Shown piece after piece: positions 18,197 through 26,896 of a DNA stretch of 64,000 bases. Where the stretch lies: NCBI RefSeq assembly GCF_900459225.1, contig NZ_UHFH01000003.1:1591001-1655000 (forward strand), written 5' to 3'. This DNA is from Streptococcus dysgalactiae subsp. dysgalactiae (lineage in GTDB: Bacteria > Bacillota > Bacilli > Lactobacillales > Streptococcaceae). A model generated the notes under the pieces. It was not told the DNA's origin and did no database searches. It saw nothing but the letters and a program-made list of their open reading frames with translations. The translations under genes were made by a program, and so were the position numbers. Position 1 is the first letter of the stretch. Each line of letters begins with the position of its first letter.

Positions 18197-18225
18197 ATTA
18201 TAATCCGCTTTCATTTTAGTGTCAA
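18197..18225 (-). promoter_or_regulatory. Consensus sigma-A promoter of the radical-SAM operon
   Basis: Read on the minus strand there is TTGACA (18220-18225), a 17-bp spacer and TATAAT (18197-18202), both boxes perfect. The start codon follows about 30 bp later. No Rgg gene or SHP peptide is visible nearby, so expression may be constitutive, unlike many streptococcal RaS-RiPP clusters. Confidence 0.85.
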
Positions 18226-18314
18226 GATAATTTTTAATTTTTTGAAATATTATTTAATTTCGCAAGTTGTCAAGTCAAGTGCAACCAGTTCATAGATAAC
18301 TAGAGTTCCAAATG

Positions 18315-18368
18315 TATACTTCTTTTTTACAATGATCAATAGATTGAATATTCTAAAAAAGAAGTATA
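18315..18368. repeat. 15-bp AT-rich inverted repeat upstream of the radical-SAM promoter
   Basis: ATACTTCTTTTTTA at 18316-18329 is perfectly complementary to 18354-18367, extended by one pair at 18315/18368, with a 24-bp loop. A T-run follows at 18371-18377. It could be a weak plus-strand terminator or an operator for the operon. Confidence 0.45.
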
Positions 18369-18387
18369 TCTTTTTTTCATAACTTCA

Positions 18388-18610
18388 TTTTTGTTCTAGA
18401 TTTGTTCTAAAAAGTCATACTTTCTATATTTATTTTTAAAAACATAAAATGATAAATCCCTTGATAATACTAGCTATTCTTGTCTATAAATTTTCTTTAT
18501 TATGCTTTTTCTACCTGTAGGGGGCATATAACTATATAAGAAAAAGCCTTTAAATAAAGGCTTTTTTGCTTGTTTAAGGGGGATTTGTCCCATCATTTGT
18601 CCCCGGAATT
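18388..18610. other. Att-like module 1 (paired direct repeats plus hairpin)
   Basis: The module begins with tandem TTTGTTCTA-type repeats (18389-18410), contains GATAAATCCCTTGAT (18451-18465), then TGTAGGGGGC, a hairpin AAAGCCTTT/AAAGGCTTT with T-run, and ends with tandem TTTGTCCC repeats. The same order recurs at five further places, once next to a tyrosine integrase, which suggests integrase arm sites around a core. Positions 18514-18610 are identical over 97 bp to 20173-20269. Confidence 0.55.
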
Positions 18611-18701
18611 TTTTAAAATTTCAATACTAACTTAGAATTAAAATATTCTTAATATATATTACTGTCTATTTATAAACCTTTATATTCAAATCTTGATTTC
18701 T

Positions 18702-18720
18702 TGAAAAGGCAACACTTTTC
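18702..18720. repeat. Orphan terminal repeat of the local IS3-family element
   Basis: Nineteen bases match exactly the end of the IS copies at 11003 (TGAAAAGGCAACACTTTTC), then similarity stops. No transposase is attached. It is a scar of imprecise IS loss or a recombined end. Confidence 0.6.
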
Positions 18721-18791
18721 ACTTCCTATATTTTTATTATAACACCAATACTATATAAGTAACACAAATAATATCATTTTAAGATTGCATA

Positions 18792-18821
18792 CAAAAAAGC
18801 TTGCATTTTGAAAATGCAAGC
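18792..18821 (-). terminator. Terminator of the secreted-protein/membrane-peptide operon
   Basis: GCTTGCATTTT and AAAATGCAAGC (18799-18821) form a perfect 11-bp stem with a single-base loop centre, followed on the minus strand by six T. It lies 56 bp after the 37-residue peptide stop. Confidence 0.85.
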
Positions 18822-18876
18822 CCATTAAATCAGAAAGTGATATTTTAATTTAAAAAGTAAATCTCTTTTAATCTAA

Positions 18877-18990
18877 TTATTTTTTTGCAAGTAATTTATA
18901 TATTTTTATAAGACAAATTACTGCCGTAATAGCAAGTCCTAAGTACAACAAATTCAATAGTATTCCTAAATATAGCATAAACTCTGCCAT
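18877..18990 (-). CDS. 37-residue membrane peptide with LNxLYLGLxIT signature
   Basis: ATG at 18990 follows a perfect AGGAGG at good spacing; the stop is at 18877-18879. The peptide is one hydrophobic helix with a basic C-terminal end (KIYKLLAKK). It starts 24 bp after the stop of the secreted 242-residue protein and a terminator follows, so the two form an operon. A second peptide at 42531-42608 aligns without gaps, sharing LN, LYLGL and IT (11 of 24 positions). Function unknown; partner, chaperone or immunity role for the secreted protein are possible. Confidence 0.65.
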   Translation of the reverse strand: MAEFMLYLGILLNLLYLGLAITAVICLIKIYKLLAKK

Positions 18991-19014
18991 AATAACCTCC
19001 TGACTAATCTCTAA

Positions 19015-19743
19015 TTAAAAATTAGTATCCAACCAAAAAGTATCATTACCAACTCTGAAATACAGATGTTTTGTAGAAGTTCCTGAAGGAAGTCCTAATC
19101 CTGGAGAGACAGTCCATTGACCTTTTATACCACCATACGCTGAAGCTCCAGGTGCCTCACTAGCTCTAAATACACCATTAGCTAAAAAAGCCCAACTTCC
19201 TGCTCCATTAACTGTGGCACCATATACTCTATCAAGCCTGTCATACCCACCTTGAACCTTCTGAAAATCTACGTAATAAGTTGCTTGTAAACCTACTAAT
19301 CCTGCATTCCCTGAAACAAGCATTCCTTTACATACACTGTAACCAGATCCTGAAGACCATGTTCCACCACTTGTACCTGCAGATCTAGCAAGAAGTTTCT
19401 CTGGTCTTATAGTTTCCATAATAGTATCTTTATCAAGCAAATTTCCATTATCATCATAAAATTCTGCTTGCGAAAAGTCAAATCTGACCGTAGTATAATT
19501 TTCATCATTATGAGATGATAAAGAACGTGCATAGGAAGCAATATTATTCGTTTCCTGTTGAGTGACAAACTCTATAACATATGGAGATATTTTTTCGGAT
19601 GAAATAACTATATTTGAAGTTTGAGAGCTATCGTTAGAATTTACCACTTCATTAGCGTTTACTGAATGAATACTTGAATTCTCTGTAACTAAGAAGCTCA
19701 TCCCAACTATACAAGCAGCCAGTATAACTTTTGTCTTTTTCAT
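19015..19743 (-). CDS. Secreted 242-residue protein, function unknown
   Basis: A signal peptide spans residues 1-30 with cleavage near VNANE. A linker of about 90 polar residues follows, then from about 125 a Gly/Ser/Tyr-rich beta-type domain starting GTSGGTWSSGSGYSV and ending in FWLDTNF. There is no LPXTG and no membrane anchor, so the product is probably released. It may relate to DUF5626-type secreted proteins, which I cannot confirm. It is translated with a downstream 37-residue membrane peptide, and the pair is enclosed between two identical 97-bp repeats. A bacteriocin or toxin-like product is a guess. Confidence 0.65.
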   Translation of the reverse strand: MKKTKVILAACIVGMSFLVTENSSIHSVNANEVVNSNDSSQTSNIVISSEKISPYVIEFVTQQETNNIASYARSLSSHNDENYTTVRFDFSQAEFYDDNGNLLDKDTIMETIRPEKLLARSAGTSGGTWSSGSGYSVCKGMLVSGNAGLVGLQATYYVDFQKVQGGYDRLDRVYGATVNGAGSWAFLANGVFRASEAPGASAYGGIKGQWTVSPGLGLPSGTSTKHLYFRVGNDTFWLDTNF

Positions 19744-20047
19744 AATTATCCTTCTTCTCCAAAATAAAAATTAAAATATTACTTTAATATAATTATACAC
19801 CATATCTCCTCTGAAAGGAAGCGCTTTCTTTATAGCTCCATATACTCTTCGTTTGAAAATCCTACATAATTTTCACAATAAAATAATTTAACTTAAGTAA
19901 CCTATTTTATTCAAAAAACTATTCTAAATTTAGATAATAGTATAGAATTATTAAGCCATTAATTACAATTTCTTTTAGCATCTAAACTCTATAAATATAC
20001 AAGAATAGCAATTATTTACTAATAATTATGTTCCCGAATTTTTATTA

Positions 20048-20269
20048 TTTTGCCCACCTTTTGCCCACCAAAATTTTATTTTATGACTTTACTTAACATT
20101 AATTATTGACTTAGAACACCCTTAAATATCTGGTAACATCACTTATCACATTTTATCTTACCTTAGTTTTATCCTGTAGGGGGCATATAACTATATAAGA
20201 AAAAGCCTTTAAATAAAGGCTTTTTTGCTTGTTTAAGGGGGATTTGTCCCATCATTTGTCCCCGGAATT
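20048..20269. other. Att-like module 2
   Basis: The module opens with the tandem repeat TTTTGCCCACC twice (20048-20069) and closes with TGTAGGGGGC, the hairpin with T-run and tandem TTTGTCCC. Bases 20173-20269 are identical to 18514-18610. The repeats at both edges differ in sequence from module 1, as expected if different integrases created them. The 450 bp between the secreted-protein gene start and this module contain no other gene. Confidence 0.5.
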
Positions 20270-20780
20270 ATTTATTATATTTTTTGATGTCAAATTGAAA
20301 ATCTGATATTTTCTGACGTTCAATTACTTCAAAATTTTCTTTTTGAAAATCTTTACGAATGGTAATTGAGTTTAAGCAATCAAAGCCTAACTCTCTATAT
20401 AATTTCATTGCTTTCAAATTTCTTGAAGCCACTTCTAGATACAAAGATTCCGAGTATTGTTTTACTTTATCTTCTAATATATTGATGACTTGTGTTCCTA
20501 GTCCTCTATTTTGAAATTGCTCATCTATAAACAAATCTTCTAACCAATCAATTTTAGCACCTCTATTTCCTAATCTTGCAAAACCAATATAGTGATTTTG
20601 AAATTTAACTAGATAGAAAAGATTTCCTTCACTTTGCCAATCCTTGAAGTCTTCCTTACCCTCTTCGTCCGTTTGAATATAGTTACTATGAATCTTCCAA
20701 AAACTTTTTATCAGTTCACAGGCATGATCAATAAAACCTTGATTAGATTGAAGATTTACTTCAATTAATTCAAGTGACAT
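20268..20780 (-). CDS. GNAT-family N-acetyltransferase
   Basis: The 170-residue protein has the GNAT acetyl-CoA site QFQNRGLGTQVINILE (the R/Q-x-x-G-x-G/A motif) near residue 93 and the downstream LYLEVASRNLKAMKLYRELGF motif. It resembles small-molecule or drug acetyltransferases of AAC(6')-like type; the substrate is unknown. The stop codon abuts the att-like module, so the gene lies at the edge of a cassette. The neighbouring scar of an aminoglycoside adenylyltransferase hints at a former resistance or detoxification island. Confidence 0.8.
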   Translation of the reverse strand: MSLELIEVNLQSNQGFIDHACELIKSFWKIHSNYIQTDEEGKEDFKDWQSEGNLFYLVKFQNHYIGFARLGNRGAKIDWLEDLFIDEQFQNRGLGTQVINILEDKVKQYSESLYLEVASRNLKAMKLYRELGFDCLNSITIRKDFQKENFEVIERQKISDFQFDIKKYNK

Positions 20781-20797
20781 GTGAGCACCTCTCTGTA

Positions 20798-21183
20798 TTA
20801 TATGATGATTTCTATATTTTTCTTTCCACTTTCATTAAACTCAATTTTAACGACCCACGGAAATTCATGTTTGTATTTATCAAACATATCAAACTTAAAG
20901 TCTTCTTGATAATAATTAATTATTGTTGATAAAGCTGTTCCATGTGTTCCTATTACAACTGTTTCATTTCTTGAAGTTGCTAAAATAGAATTTAATGCTT
21001 CAATATTTCTTTCTTGAACTTCTCTTAAACTTTCACCATTCGGCAACTTAAAATTAAAGTCTTCCCATTGTTTTCGTGCCATTTCATTGAAATTATCAAT
21101 CCATCCATTAGAGAGTTTTCGCTCTCTTAATCCATCAGTTCTTATGATTTGTTTATTCTTACTAACTGCTAATGGTTCAATAG
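20798..21183 (-). pseudogene. Histidine phosphatase (phosphoglycerate mutase-like), 5' truncated
   Basis: The open frame from about 21183 reads TIEPLAVSKNKQIIRTDGLRERK and continues to the end of a histidine-phosphatase domain, including the VIGTHGTA motif with the second catalytic His. The N-terminal RHG motif is missing. Upstream, a different gene start is joined to it. The internal ATG at 21082 would make only 94 residues and no active site. Confidence 0.75.
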
Positions 21184-21255
21184 TACATCTTCGATTCTTT
21201 TATCTCGATTTGCTATGTTTAAAACCAAATTATATATTTCTTGCTCATCTCTCAT
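21184..21255 (-). pseudogene. N-terminal scar of an AadE-like aminoglycoside adenylyltransferase
   Basis: A strong AGGAGG and ATG at 21255 start a frame reading MRDEQEIYNLVLNIANRD followed by KRIED, which is the characteristic beginning of ANT(6)/AadE-type nucleotidyltransferases. Similarity ends where the histidine-phosphatase frame begins, so a deletion has fused the two. The hybrid frame stops after 28 codons. Confidence 0.55.
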
Positions 21256-21370
21256 AATGGCTACCTCCTACTTCACTTTATATTACCATATTTTTTCTAA
21301 TATCTTTATACTATCCTTGTATTTTTCTACAAGTATGTAGTCACAAACTTAAATTAACATTGAAATACCT

Positions 21371-21566
21371 TTATGCCCACCAAAGAATCAAATTTTTTAT
21401 ATTTCTGAACATCAGATTACGATTCAAAAATTTTTTTAAAAAACTAATATCATAATTTTCCATACTTTAAAGATCTTTGGTTTCATCTTGTAGAGGATAT
21501 CCGTACTATAAAAAAAAAGCCTTTGTTAAGGCTTTTTTGATTATCTAAAGAGAATTTGTCCCCCAA
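21371..21566. other. Att-like module 3 (degenerate)
   Basis: One TGCCCACC remains at the left edge, then TGTAGAGGATA, the hairpin AAGCCTTTG/TTAAGGCTT with T-run, and TTTGTCCCCC at the right edge. It is the most diverged module, and the second repeat of each pair is lost. Confidence 0.4.
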
Positions 21567-21593
21567 ATGAATACAATGCTATTAATATGTTTT

Positions 21594-21923
21594 TTAATAA
21601 ATTAATTGATGAATCATAGCAATTAAAAATACAAGGACTATCAATGCTACTATTTGAAAAAATCTAATTTCTTGCCAACTTAAAATAGGTGAATCTTCTA
21701 ATCCATTTTTCTTCCTTTTAAATTTAAAAAATGAAATCCCAATTTCTCCTACTATGATAGTAAAAATTGAAAATACAAATAAAGATATTTTATTACCATA
21801 TCTATCAGGCAAACCATTATTAAAATGAACAATGATCTTCTTCGGTGAAAAAATATATAAAATGAGTGTTAGGGAGATAATAAATATATATATCGCTCTA
21901 ATATATAACCTTAACTTTTTCAT
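21594..21923 (-). CDS. Small membrane protein with DUF1648-like motif
   Basis: The 109-residue protein has three hydrophobic spans (about 9-27, 45-65 and 86-106). Between the first two lies IIVHFNNGLPDRYGNK, the motif of DUF1648 found at the start of SdpI-type immunity proteins. Full SdpI proteins are longer, so this is a short family member or a truncated one. It could confer immunity to a toxin peptide; that is inference only. It lies between att-like modules with a broken radical SAM gene. Confidence 0.55.
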   Translation of the reverse strand: MKKLRLYIRAIYIFIISLTLILYIFSPKKIIVHFNNGLPDRYGNKISLFVFSIFTIIVGEIGISFFKFKRKKNGLEDSPILSWQEIRFFQIVALIVLVFLIAMIHQLIY

Positions 21924-21951
21924 TAATAGTCCTCTTTCTTAATTAACTTTC

Positions 21952-22321
21952 TTAATTAACTTGCAAGAAACCATTTTTTGATTTGGATTTGAACCATTGG
22001 ATCTTTTCACTAAACTCATTATCAATTTCTTTATTAATTTTCAAGTAATTTTCACTTATTATTTTTCTTACCCGCTCATTATTATATAAGTATGCACAAT
22101 ACATACAGCTATGAGAAAACTTGGGGATTTCAATTGAGAAAATCATTATATTGCTTAAAATATGATTCGCTTAAGGAAATGCTATTTATATTTCCTAAAT
22201 GCATAGATGGTATATATCTCATTGTTAACCCACAACAACCTATGTATTCACCCTTGGGATCTACTCCAATAAAAGTAAATAAATTATCACAACCCTTCTG
22301 TAAATCAGGATTATTTAACAC
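21952..22321 (-). pseudogene. C-terminal remnant of a radical SAM/SPASM enzyme
   Basis: The frame 22130-22321 reads GCDNLFTFIGVDPKGEYIGCCG, a typical SPASM auxiliary-cluster segment, and a shifted frame to 21952 continues with HSCMYCAYLYNNERVRKII. The two parts overlap at a frameshift near 22140, and the N-terminal CxxxCxxC barrel is absent. It shows that a second radical SAM gene once stood in this island. Confidence 0.55.
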
Positions 22322-22339
22322 AAAGTATTATTCTTTTAA

Positions 22340-22759
22340 TTACATAACTAATATAACTTTTTTACATTCTAAATAATCTTCATAAAGTTTTGTTGAAATT
22401 ACACCATCTTTTAAGAGTTCGTGTAACATTGCTTCGTTTTGGAATGGTTGGTGAACCAGATTATAAAAATATCTATCTTCATTTAATACTTTATTAAAGT
22501 CACATTTTGGAGCGATATATTTTTCTATTATTTCATCAGTATATAGATCTATATTTTCGAGGCAACTTTCATAAATACCTTTTAATACTAATTTGAAAGT
22601 TTCAATTTTATTTTTTTCTTTTTCAAGTTGTTCATGATCGATAAGAATAAATGTAGTTACATATAAAACAATTATAATTAGTATACTTAGCACATCTAAA
22701 TTTATTTTATTTATATTTAAACCTATTTTTGATAGTAAATTCAAGTAATCTAAAAGCAA
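22340..22759 (-). CDS. Hypothetical membrane-anchored protein
   Basis: The 139-residue product has one hydrophobic span at about 22-42 (VLSILIIIVLYVTTFILI) and a charged cytoplasmic-type helical domain. No family is recognised. It lies directly upstream of the radical SAM remnant in the same direction, 18 bp apart, and may have belonged to the same operon. The 290 bp upstream, to the next module, show no other gene. Confidence 0.45.
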   Translation of the reverse strand: MLLDYLNLLSKIGLNINKINLDVLSILIIIVLYVTTFILIDHEQLEKEKNKIETFKLVLKGIYESCLENIDLYTDEIIEKYIAPKCDFNKVLNEDRYFYNLVHQPFQNEAMLHELLKDGVISTKLYEDYLECKKVILVM

Positions 22760-23054
22760 ATAGATTACTAATGTAACTAATAAACATAAAAATTTTTTCT
22801 ATTACCCATTTCTACCTTTTCCTAAATGCAAAAATAATAGTTAATACCTACTTTAAAAATATTTTTTAATCCCCGCAAATTATACTTCTAAGTAATATCA
22901 GATAAAAGCATGTCTACTTCTTTGATAGTCTCAATTAATTTTCACCTTCACCACGTAAATCAAAATGATAGTATCTTAGAACTAACTATTCCTCTGTCTG
23001 ACATTTTTACTTAATTATAGCATCCAATTATATATAATCATATAATTTATAAAA

Positions 23055-23265
23055 ATTTGTCCCCATTTTGTTCCACATTATTTTTCTATAATTTTTCAAA
23101 ATTTTAGCAAAATAAAAAACCTTTAAACTCAGCATTCTTGATTATTTTTATCACAAAAATTTGTAGGAAATCGTTGTAGGGGGCATTAAACTATACAAGA
23201 AAAAGCCTTTAAATAAAGGCTTTTTTGCTTGTCTGGTGGGGATTTGTCCCTACACTTGTTCTCGA
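23055..23265. other. Att-like module 4
   Basis: TTTGTCCCCATTTTGTTCC marks the left edge; TGTAGGGGGCATTAAAC, the hairpin AAGCCTTTAAATAAAGGCTT with T-run and GATTTGTCCCTACACTTGTTC mark the right. It separates the radical SAM scar from the lantibiotic-defence operon. Confidence 0.5.
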
Positions 23266-23420
23266 AAGATGAAAACTTTTTATTTGACCAAATTAGTCAA
23301 ATCTCGTAAATATTTTAATCATTTAACTTCGTTATCTTATCATACTTTATCAGCAGTTCAAACGATCAGTTTTCAAAAAATTAACTCAAATTATATAAAC
23401 CGTTCTAAATGAGATACCTG

Positions 23421-24764
23421 TTATTTTTTGAAAATCATTTTAACAACAGCACCTGTCTTCAAATTTTCATTTAAATTGTTAATTCTTAAGATTCCATTAT
23501 TTTCTTCAACGATATTATTTACAATGTATAAACCAACTCCATTTACTGAACAATTGCTATTTTTACTTGTTACATATTTTTGTGTTGCACTAGCTAAAAT
23601 ATTATCGTCAAAACCAGGTCCCTCATCTGAAATGGTAATTGTATATTTGTCTTTAGAATCAGAAAATGAAGCTATAATTTTAGATCTTTCTTGTGAATTC
23701 TCAACTGCATTAACGATAATATTTTGTAATGCCACTGAAATTTCTTCTTTATCCAGTTTAATGGAACTAATATCTTTATTTATAATATAAAGTTGTCTAT
23801 TATAGGCTAAACAAATATTTTTAAGTATCGAAAGCCAATAATCTAAAGTTCCATCATCTAATGCTTGTTTTTCTGTTTTAGTGTTTTCAGAGTACTGACT
23901 TAGTTTATCAATATATTTTTCAAGCCTATTCACTCCACTCTCTATTTGCAGGATATACTCATTAGAATGGTAATTGGTTTCTTCCTTAAAAAGTTCAATA
24001 TTTCCTTTTATTAAAGTAATCGGAGTGCGAACATCATGTGTGACGGAATCGATTAAATCTTTTTGTTTTTCTTGCATATCCCACTGAATTTGTAGTGACG
24101 ACTTGAAACTATTTGCTAGTCTATCTAAAGACTCCAATACATTATTTATTTCTTTATATCTGGAACTTTCTCTAGGAAAATCCAATTTCATCTCTTGTAT
24201 ATATGAGTTAGCAGATGAAATTTTTTGTATCTCTCTAAGTAATAAATTATAAAATCTACTGATAATAATCATAAAACCTATTCCCCAGATAACTAATAGA
24301 GCGAATAAGTAGAATATTTCGAAGTTGCCAACGATACTATATAGCCTCTCGGAGACTGGGATTACTGTTATTCTATAACTAATGATAAGTTCTTGATTTC
24401 CTGTTGAAAAATATCTAAAAATTTTGTTACCAATAATATCATTAGTTCTTGATTCACCATTCTTTTTAGCACTTTTTTCTAAGTGTTTGTACTTTTTAGC
24501 GATGGTTGACTTAATCACTCTATGATCTTCAATAAATGTATAGTCATAATAATATGGTATATCCTCAATATTTAATTTAGATTGTTTAAACTTTTTCTCA
24601 ATTTGTATTGAATTTTTTTCTGAATAATTAGCAGGATATAATATCTTATTATATATAAGACTATTAAGCAGTAAATAAGCAAATATAATAATGAAAAATG
24701 TGTAAATTAATTCATAAATAGAAAATTTAGCTATTAAATATTTTAACCCTTTTCTATTTCCCAC
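23421..24764 (-). CDS. Sensor histidine kinase of the lantibiotic-defence operon
   Basis: The 447-residue kinase has two membrane segments (about 11-33 and 149-171) around an extracellular loop of about 115 residues, a HAMP-like linker, the phospho-acceptor motif SVTHDVRTPI near residue 245, and the HATPase with N box (NIIVNAVENS), G1 box DEGPGF and GVGLYIV. Its start overlaps the response-regulator stop by 22 bp. Together with LanFEG-like transporter genes upstream it matches systems that sense and resist lantibiotics. A decayed copy of its C-terminus lies at 38392-38640. Confidence 0.88.
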   Translation of the reverse strand: MGNRKGLKYLIAKFSIYELIYTFFIIIFAYLLLNSLIYNKILYPANYSEKNSIQIEKKFKQSKLNIEDIPYYYDYTFIEDHRVIKSTIAKKYKHLEKSAKKNGESRTNDIIGNKIFRYFSTGNQELIISYRITVIPVSERLYSIVGNFEIFYLFALLVIWGIGFMIIISRFYNLLLREIQKISSANSYIQEMKLDFPRESSRYKEINNVLESLDRLANSFKSSLQIQWDMQEKQKDLIDSVTHDVRTPITLIKGNIELFKEETNYHSNEYILQIESGVNRLEKYIDKLSQYSENTKTEKQALDDGTLDYWLSILKNICLAYNRQLYIINKDISSIKLDKEEISVALQNIIVNAVENSQERSKIIASFSDSKDKYTITISDEGPGFDDNILASATQKYVTSKNSNCSVNGVGLYIVNNIVEENNGILRINNLNENLKTGAVVKMIFKK

Positions 24765-25411
24765 TTATAACCTACTCCCCAAATTGTTTTTATTGGATTT
24801 ATTCCCAAACTTGTAAATTTTTTTCTAATTAGTTTAATTCTCTCAGTTATGGAAGTATTGCTATCCCCGTTTCCATCATAACCATATAGCTTTATATAAA
24901 TTTTTTCTTTTGAAAAAACCTGTCCTTTATTTTTAAGTAACAATTCACAGATAGCATATTCACTTGATGTAAGGTTAACTTCACTGTCAAAACAAAATAA
25001 TTGCCTAGATTGAAGATCACAAGAAACCATTGAGTCAATAATCCGAACACGTTTTTCTCGACGTTCTCTTCTAATATGGGCTTCGACTCTTGCTCGAAGC
25101 TCATTGATTGAAAACGGCTTTGTTATGTAATCATCAGCACCTAATGCAAAACCTTCGATTTTATCTTTTTCAAAATCTTTTGCAGTCAATAATAATATAG
25201 GTGAATCAATAATATCCCTGTATTTCTTTAGAAATTCAAAACCACTCATTTCTGGCATTGTAATATCTAAAATAATCAAATCATATGCTTTTAGTTTATT
25301 TGGATCAATAGGGTTAGGCATCAGAAATGTATCAACTTGATAATACTTACATAGTATTGTTCTTATCATTTTCAATAAGTCAATATCATCATCAATTACT
25401 AATATCTTCAT
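24743..25411 (-). CDS. OmpR-family response regulator of the lantibiotic-defence operon
   Basis: ATG 25411 is chosen because TTGGAGGAATAGT precedes it; the longer frame has no site. The 222-residue protein has a receiver domain with the acidic pocket DDD (about residues 7-9), phospho-acceptor Asp in LIILDITMPEMSGFE and the conserved Lys of TKPF, then a winged-helix DNA-binding domain (about 125-220). It should activate the upstream transporter genes when the cognate kinase senses the peptide. Confidence 0.9.
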   Translation of the reverse strand: MKILVIDDDIDLLKMIRTILCKYYQVDTFLMPNPIDPNKLKAYDLIILDITMPEMSGFEFLKKYRDIIDSPILLLTAKDFEKDKIEGFALGADDYITKPFSINELRARVEAHIRRERREKRVRIIDSMVSCDLQSRQLFCFDSEVNLTSSEYAICELLLKNKGQVFSKEKIYIKLYGYDGNGDSNTSITERIKLIRKKFTSLGINPIKTIWGVGYKWEIEKG

Positions 25412-25412
25412 A

Positions 25413-26147
25413 CTATTCCTCCAAATAATTGATTCCTGCCCACTTATTATACCATTGTGTAGTAACAAAAAGTAAAACTAATGTTAATAGTATAGACAAT
25501 GAGGAATACAGTATGATGACATCCGTGCCAATTTGACCTTTTCCATAATCCAAAACTAATTTTATGGACCAAACGAAAGGTAAATATTTCCAAATGATCA
25601 TACCTAAGTCTGTTGTTCCCAGTAAAATAGAAGCCAAAGTAGTAAAACAGCCAATTAATATGCTACCTGTATAATTGTATTTTAAAGCAATAAACTGATA
25701 ACAAACAATCATTGGACATAATGATACATTAATTAATAGAAAGTATATCAAAAATGGTGTCAAACTAATATGAACAGAACTAAAAATCATTAAAAATGTA
25801 ATAAATAAAGAAATAGCTATAATTTCAATAATTAATACAAATAATAACATCAAAAAAAATTTACTAAGAAATATTAATTTTCTGTTTACTCCAATTCTTA
25901 ATTCATTTGCATAATAACAAGCATCTTTATCAGCATCATATAACATCGGAACAAAAAAGCTAATTGCAAAAGTGGCAACAATAATAAATAGTCCGAAAAA
26001 TGAAAATACTTCAACTCCTTTAAGACCATTTCCAACTAATAGATAGCTACAAAAAATTAAGGTAAAAGCTATTGGACAAATTAAGAAAAAAATTCTTATA
26101 GGCATTCTTTTTGTTCTAAGCCATTGAGAATACATTAGTTTAATCAT
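25413..26147 (-). CDS. LanG-like ABC permease (lantibiotic immunity)
   Basis: The 244-residue integral membrane protein has about six hydrophobic spans and no ATPase motif. It is the second of two permeases following an ATPase gene; its start overlaps the previous stop by 8 bp. This gene trio is the LanFEG layout, which expels lantibiotics from the membrane of producers or resistant cells. Sequence conservation in this family is low, so assignment rests on layout and topology. Confidence 0.8.
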   Translation of the reverse strand: MIKLMYSQWLRTKRMPIRIFFLICPIAFTLIFCSYLLVGNGLKGVEVFSFFGLFIIVATFAISFFVPMLYDADKDACYYANELRIGVNRKLIFLSKFFLMLLFVLIIEIIAISLFITFLMIFSSVHISLTPFLIYFLLINVSLCPMIVCYQFIALKYNYTGSILIGCFTTLASILLGTTDLGMIIWKYLPFVWSIKLVLDYGKGQIGTDVIILYSSLSILLTLVLLFVTTQWYNKWAGINYLEE

Positions 26148-26895
26148 AAGTCTTACTCCTTTTTAAGATAAGGAGTATTACTAGTGACATCATATAAACA
26201 CCAATGCTTAGAGCTATTCCTATATAAACAGTATTCATTTCTAAAAAGGATGAGCCATTTTCTAAAAAGGTTCCATTTGGATGAACTTTTATTATTGGCG
26301 TTAATATACGTAAGTTATATGACCAAGGGAAAAGTACCCATGTTTTTTTTACGGCAAGTATCGCTGATGGAAAAGTTAAAAGAAAATTGATAAGGAGAAG
26401 AAAAAATTTCTTACCAACGAATCTATTAATAATGAAAGATAGACCAATTACAGGTAGACTCCCTATGAAGAGGACCAAAGTCGCTAAGATGATATTATTT
26501 AAACTTATCTCTTCTTGTAAAATAGAAGTGCCAAAGATAAAAATGACTATTGAAGAAAGTAGTAAAATAATAAACAGTTCCATTATGACAACTAAATTTT
26601 TTGCAATAAGCATTTTTTGTTCATTTAATCCCAAACTACGCTGTAAAATATAGTGGTAACTTTTCTCTTTATTATTAATATTGATGACGAGTAAACTTAA
26701 TATGATAGGTAAAACCATGATTGGATACCAATTAAAGGCTGTAGCCATTAAATAGCTTTTTCCTTCTGGACTTTCACCCATAAGCATTCCCATCATAATA
26801 TTGAAGATAATAAAAATCGGAGGCACTAGTAACAGTAATTTGGAATTAGCTGAACGCTTTTCTTTAATAATTTCTGATTTGATTTCATTGATCAT
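26140..26895 (-). CDS. LanE-like ABC permease (lantibiotic immunity)
   Basis: The 251-residue protein has about six membrane spans (first at 20-40, IFIIFNIMMGMLMG). It lies one base after the ATPase gene and overlaps the second permease gene. It would form the membrane channel with LanG. No lantibiotic structural or modification gene is visible within 10 kb, so the system is probably a resistance or scavenging set. Confidence 0.8.
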   Translation of the reverse strand: MINEIKSEIIKEKRSANSKLLLLVPPIFIIFNIMMGMLMGESPEGKSYLMATAFNWYPIMVLPIILSLLVININNKEKSYHYILQRSLGLNEQKMLIAKNLVVIMELFIILLLSSIVIFIFGTSILQEEISLNNIILATLVLFIGSLPVIGLSFIINRFVGKKFFLLLINFLLTFPSAILAVKKTWVLFPWSYNLRILTPIIKVHPNGTFLENGSSFLEMNTVYIGIALSIGVYMMSLVILLILKRSKTYD

Positions 26896-26896
26896 T

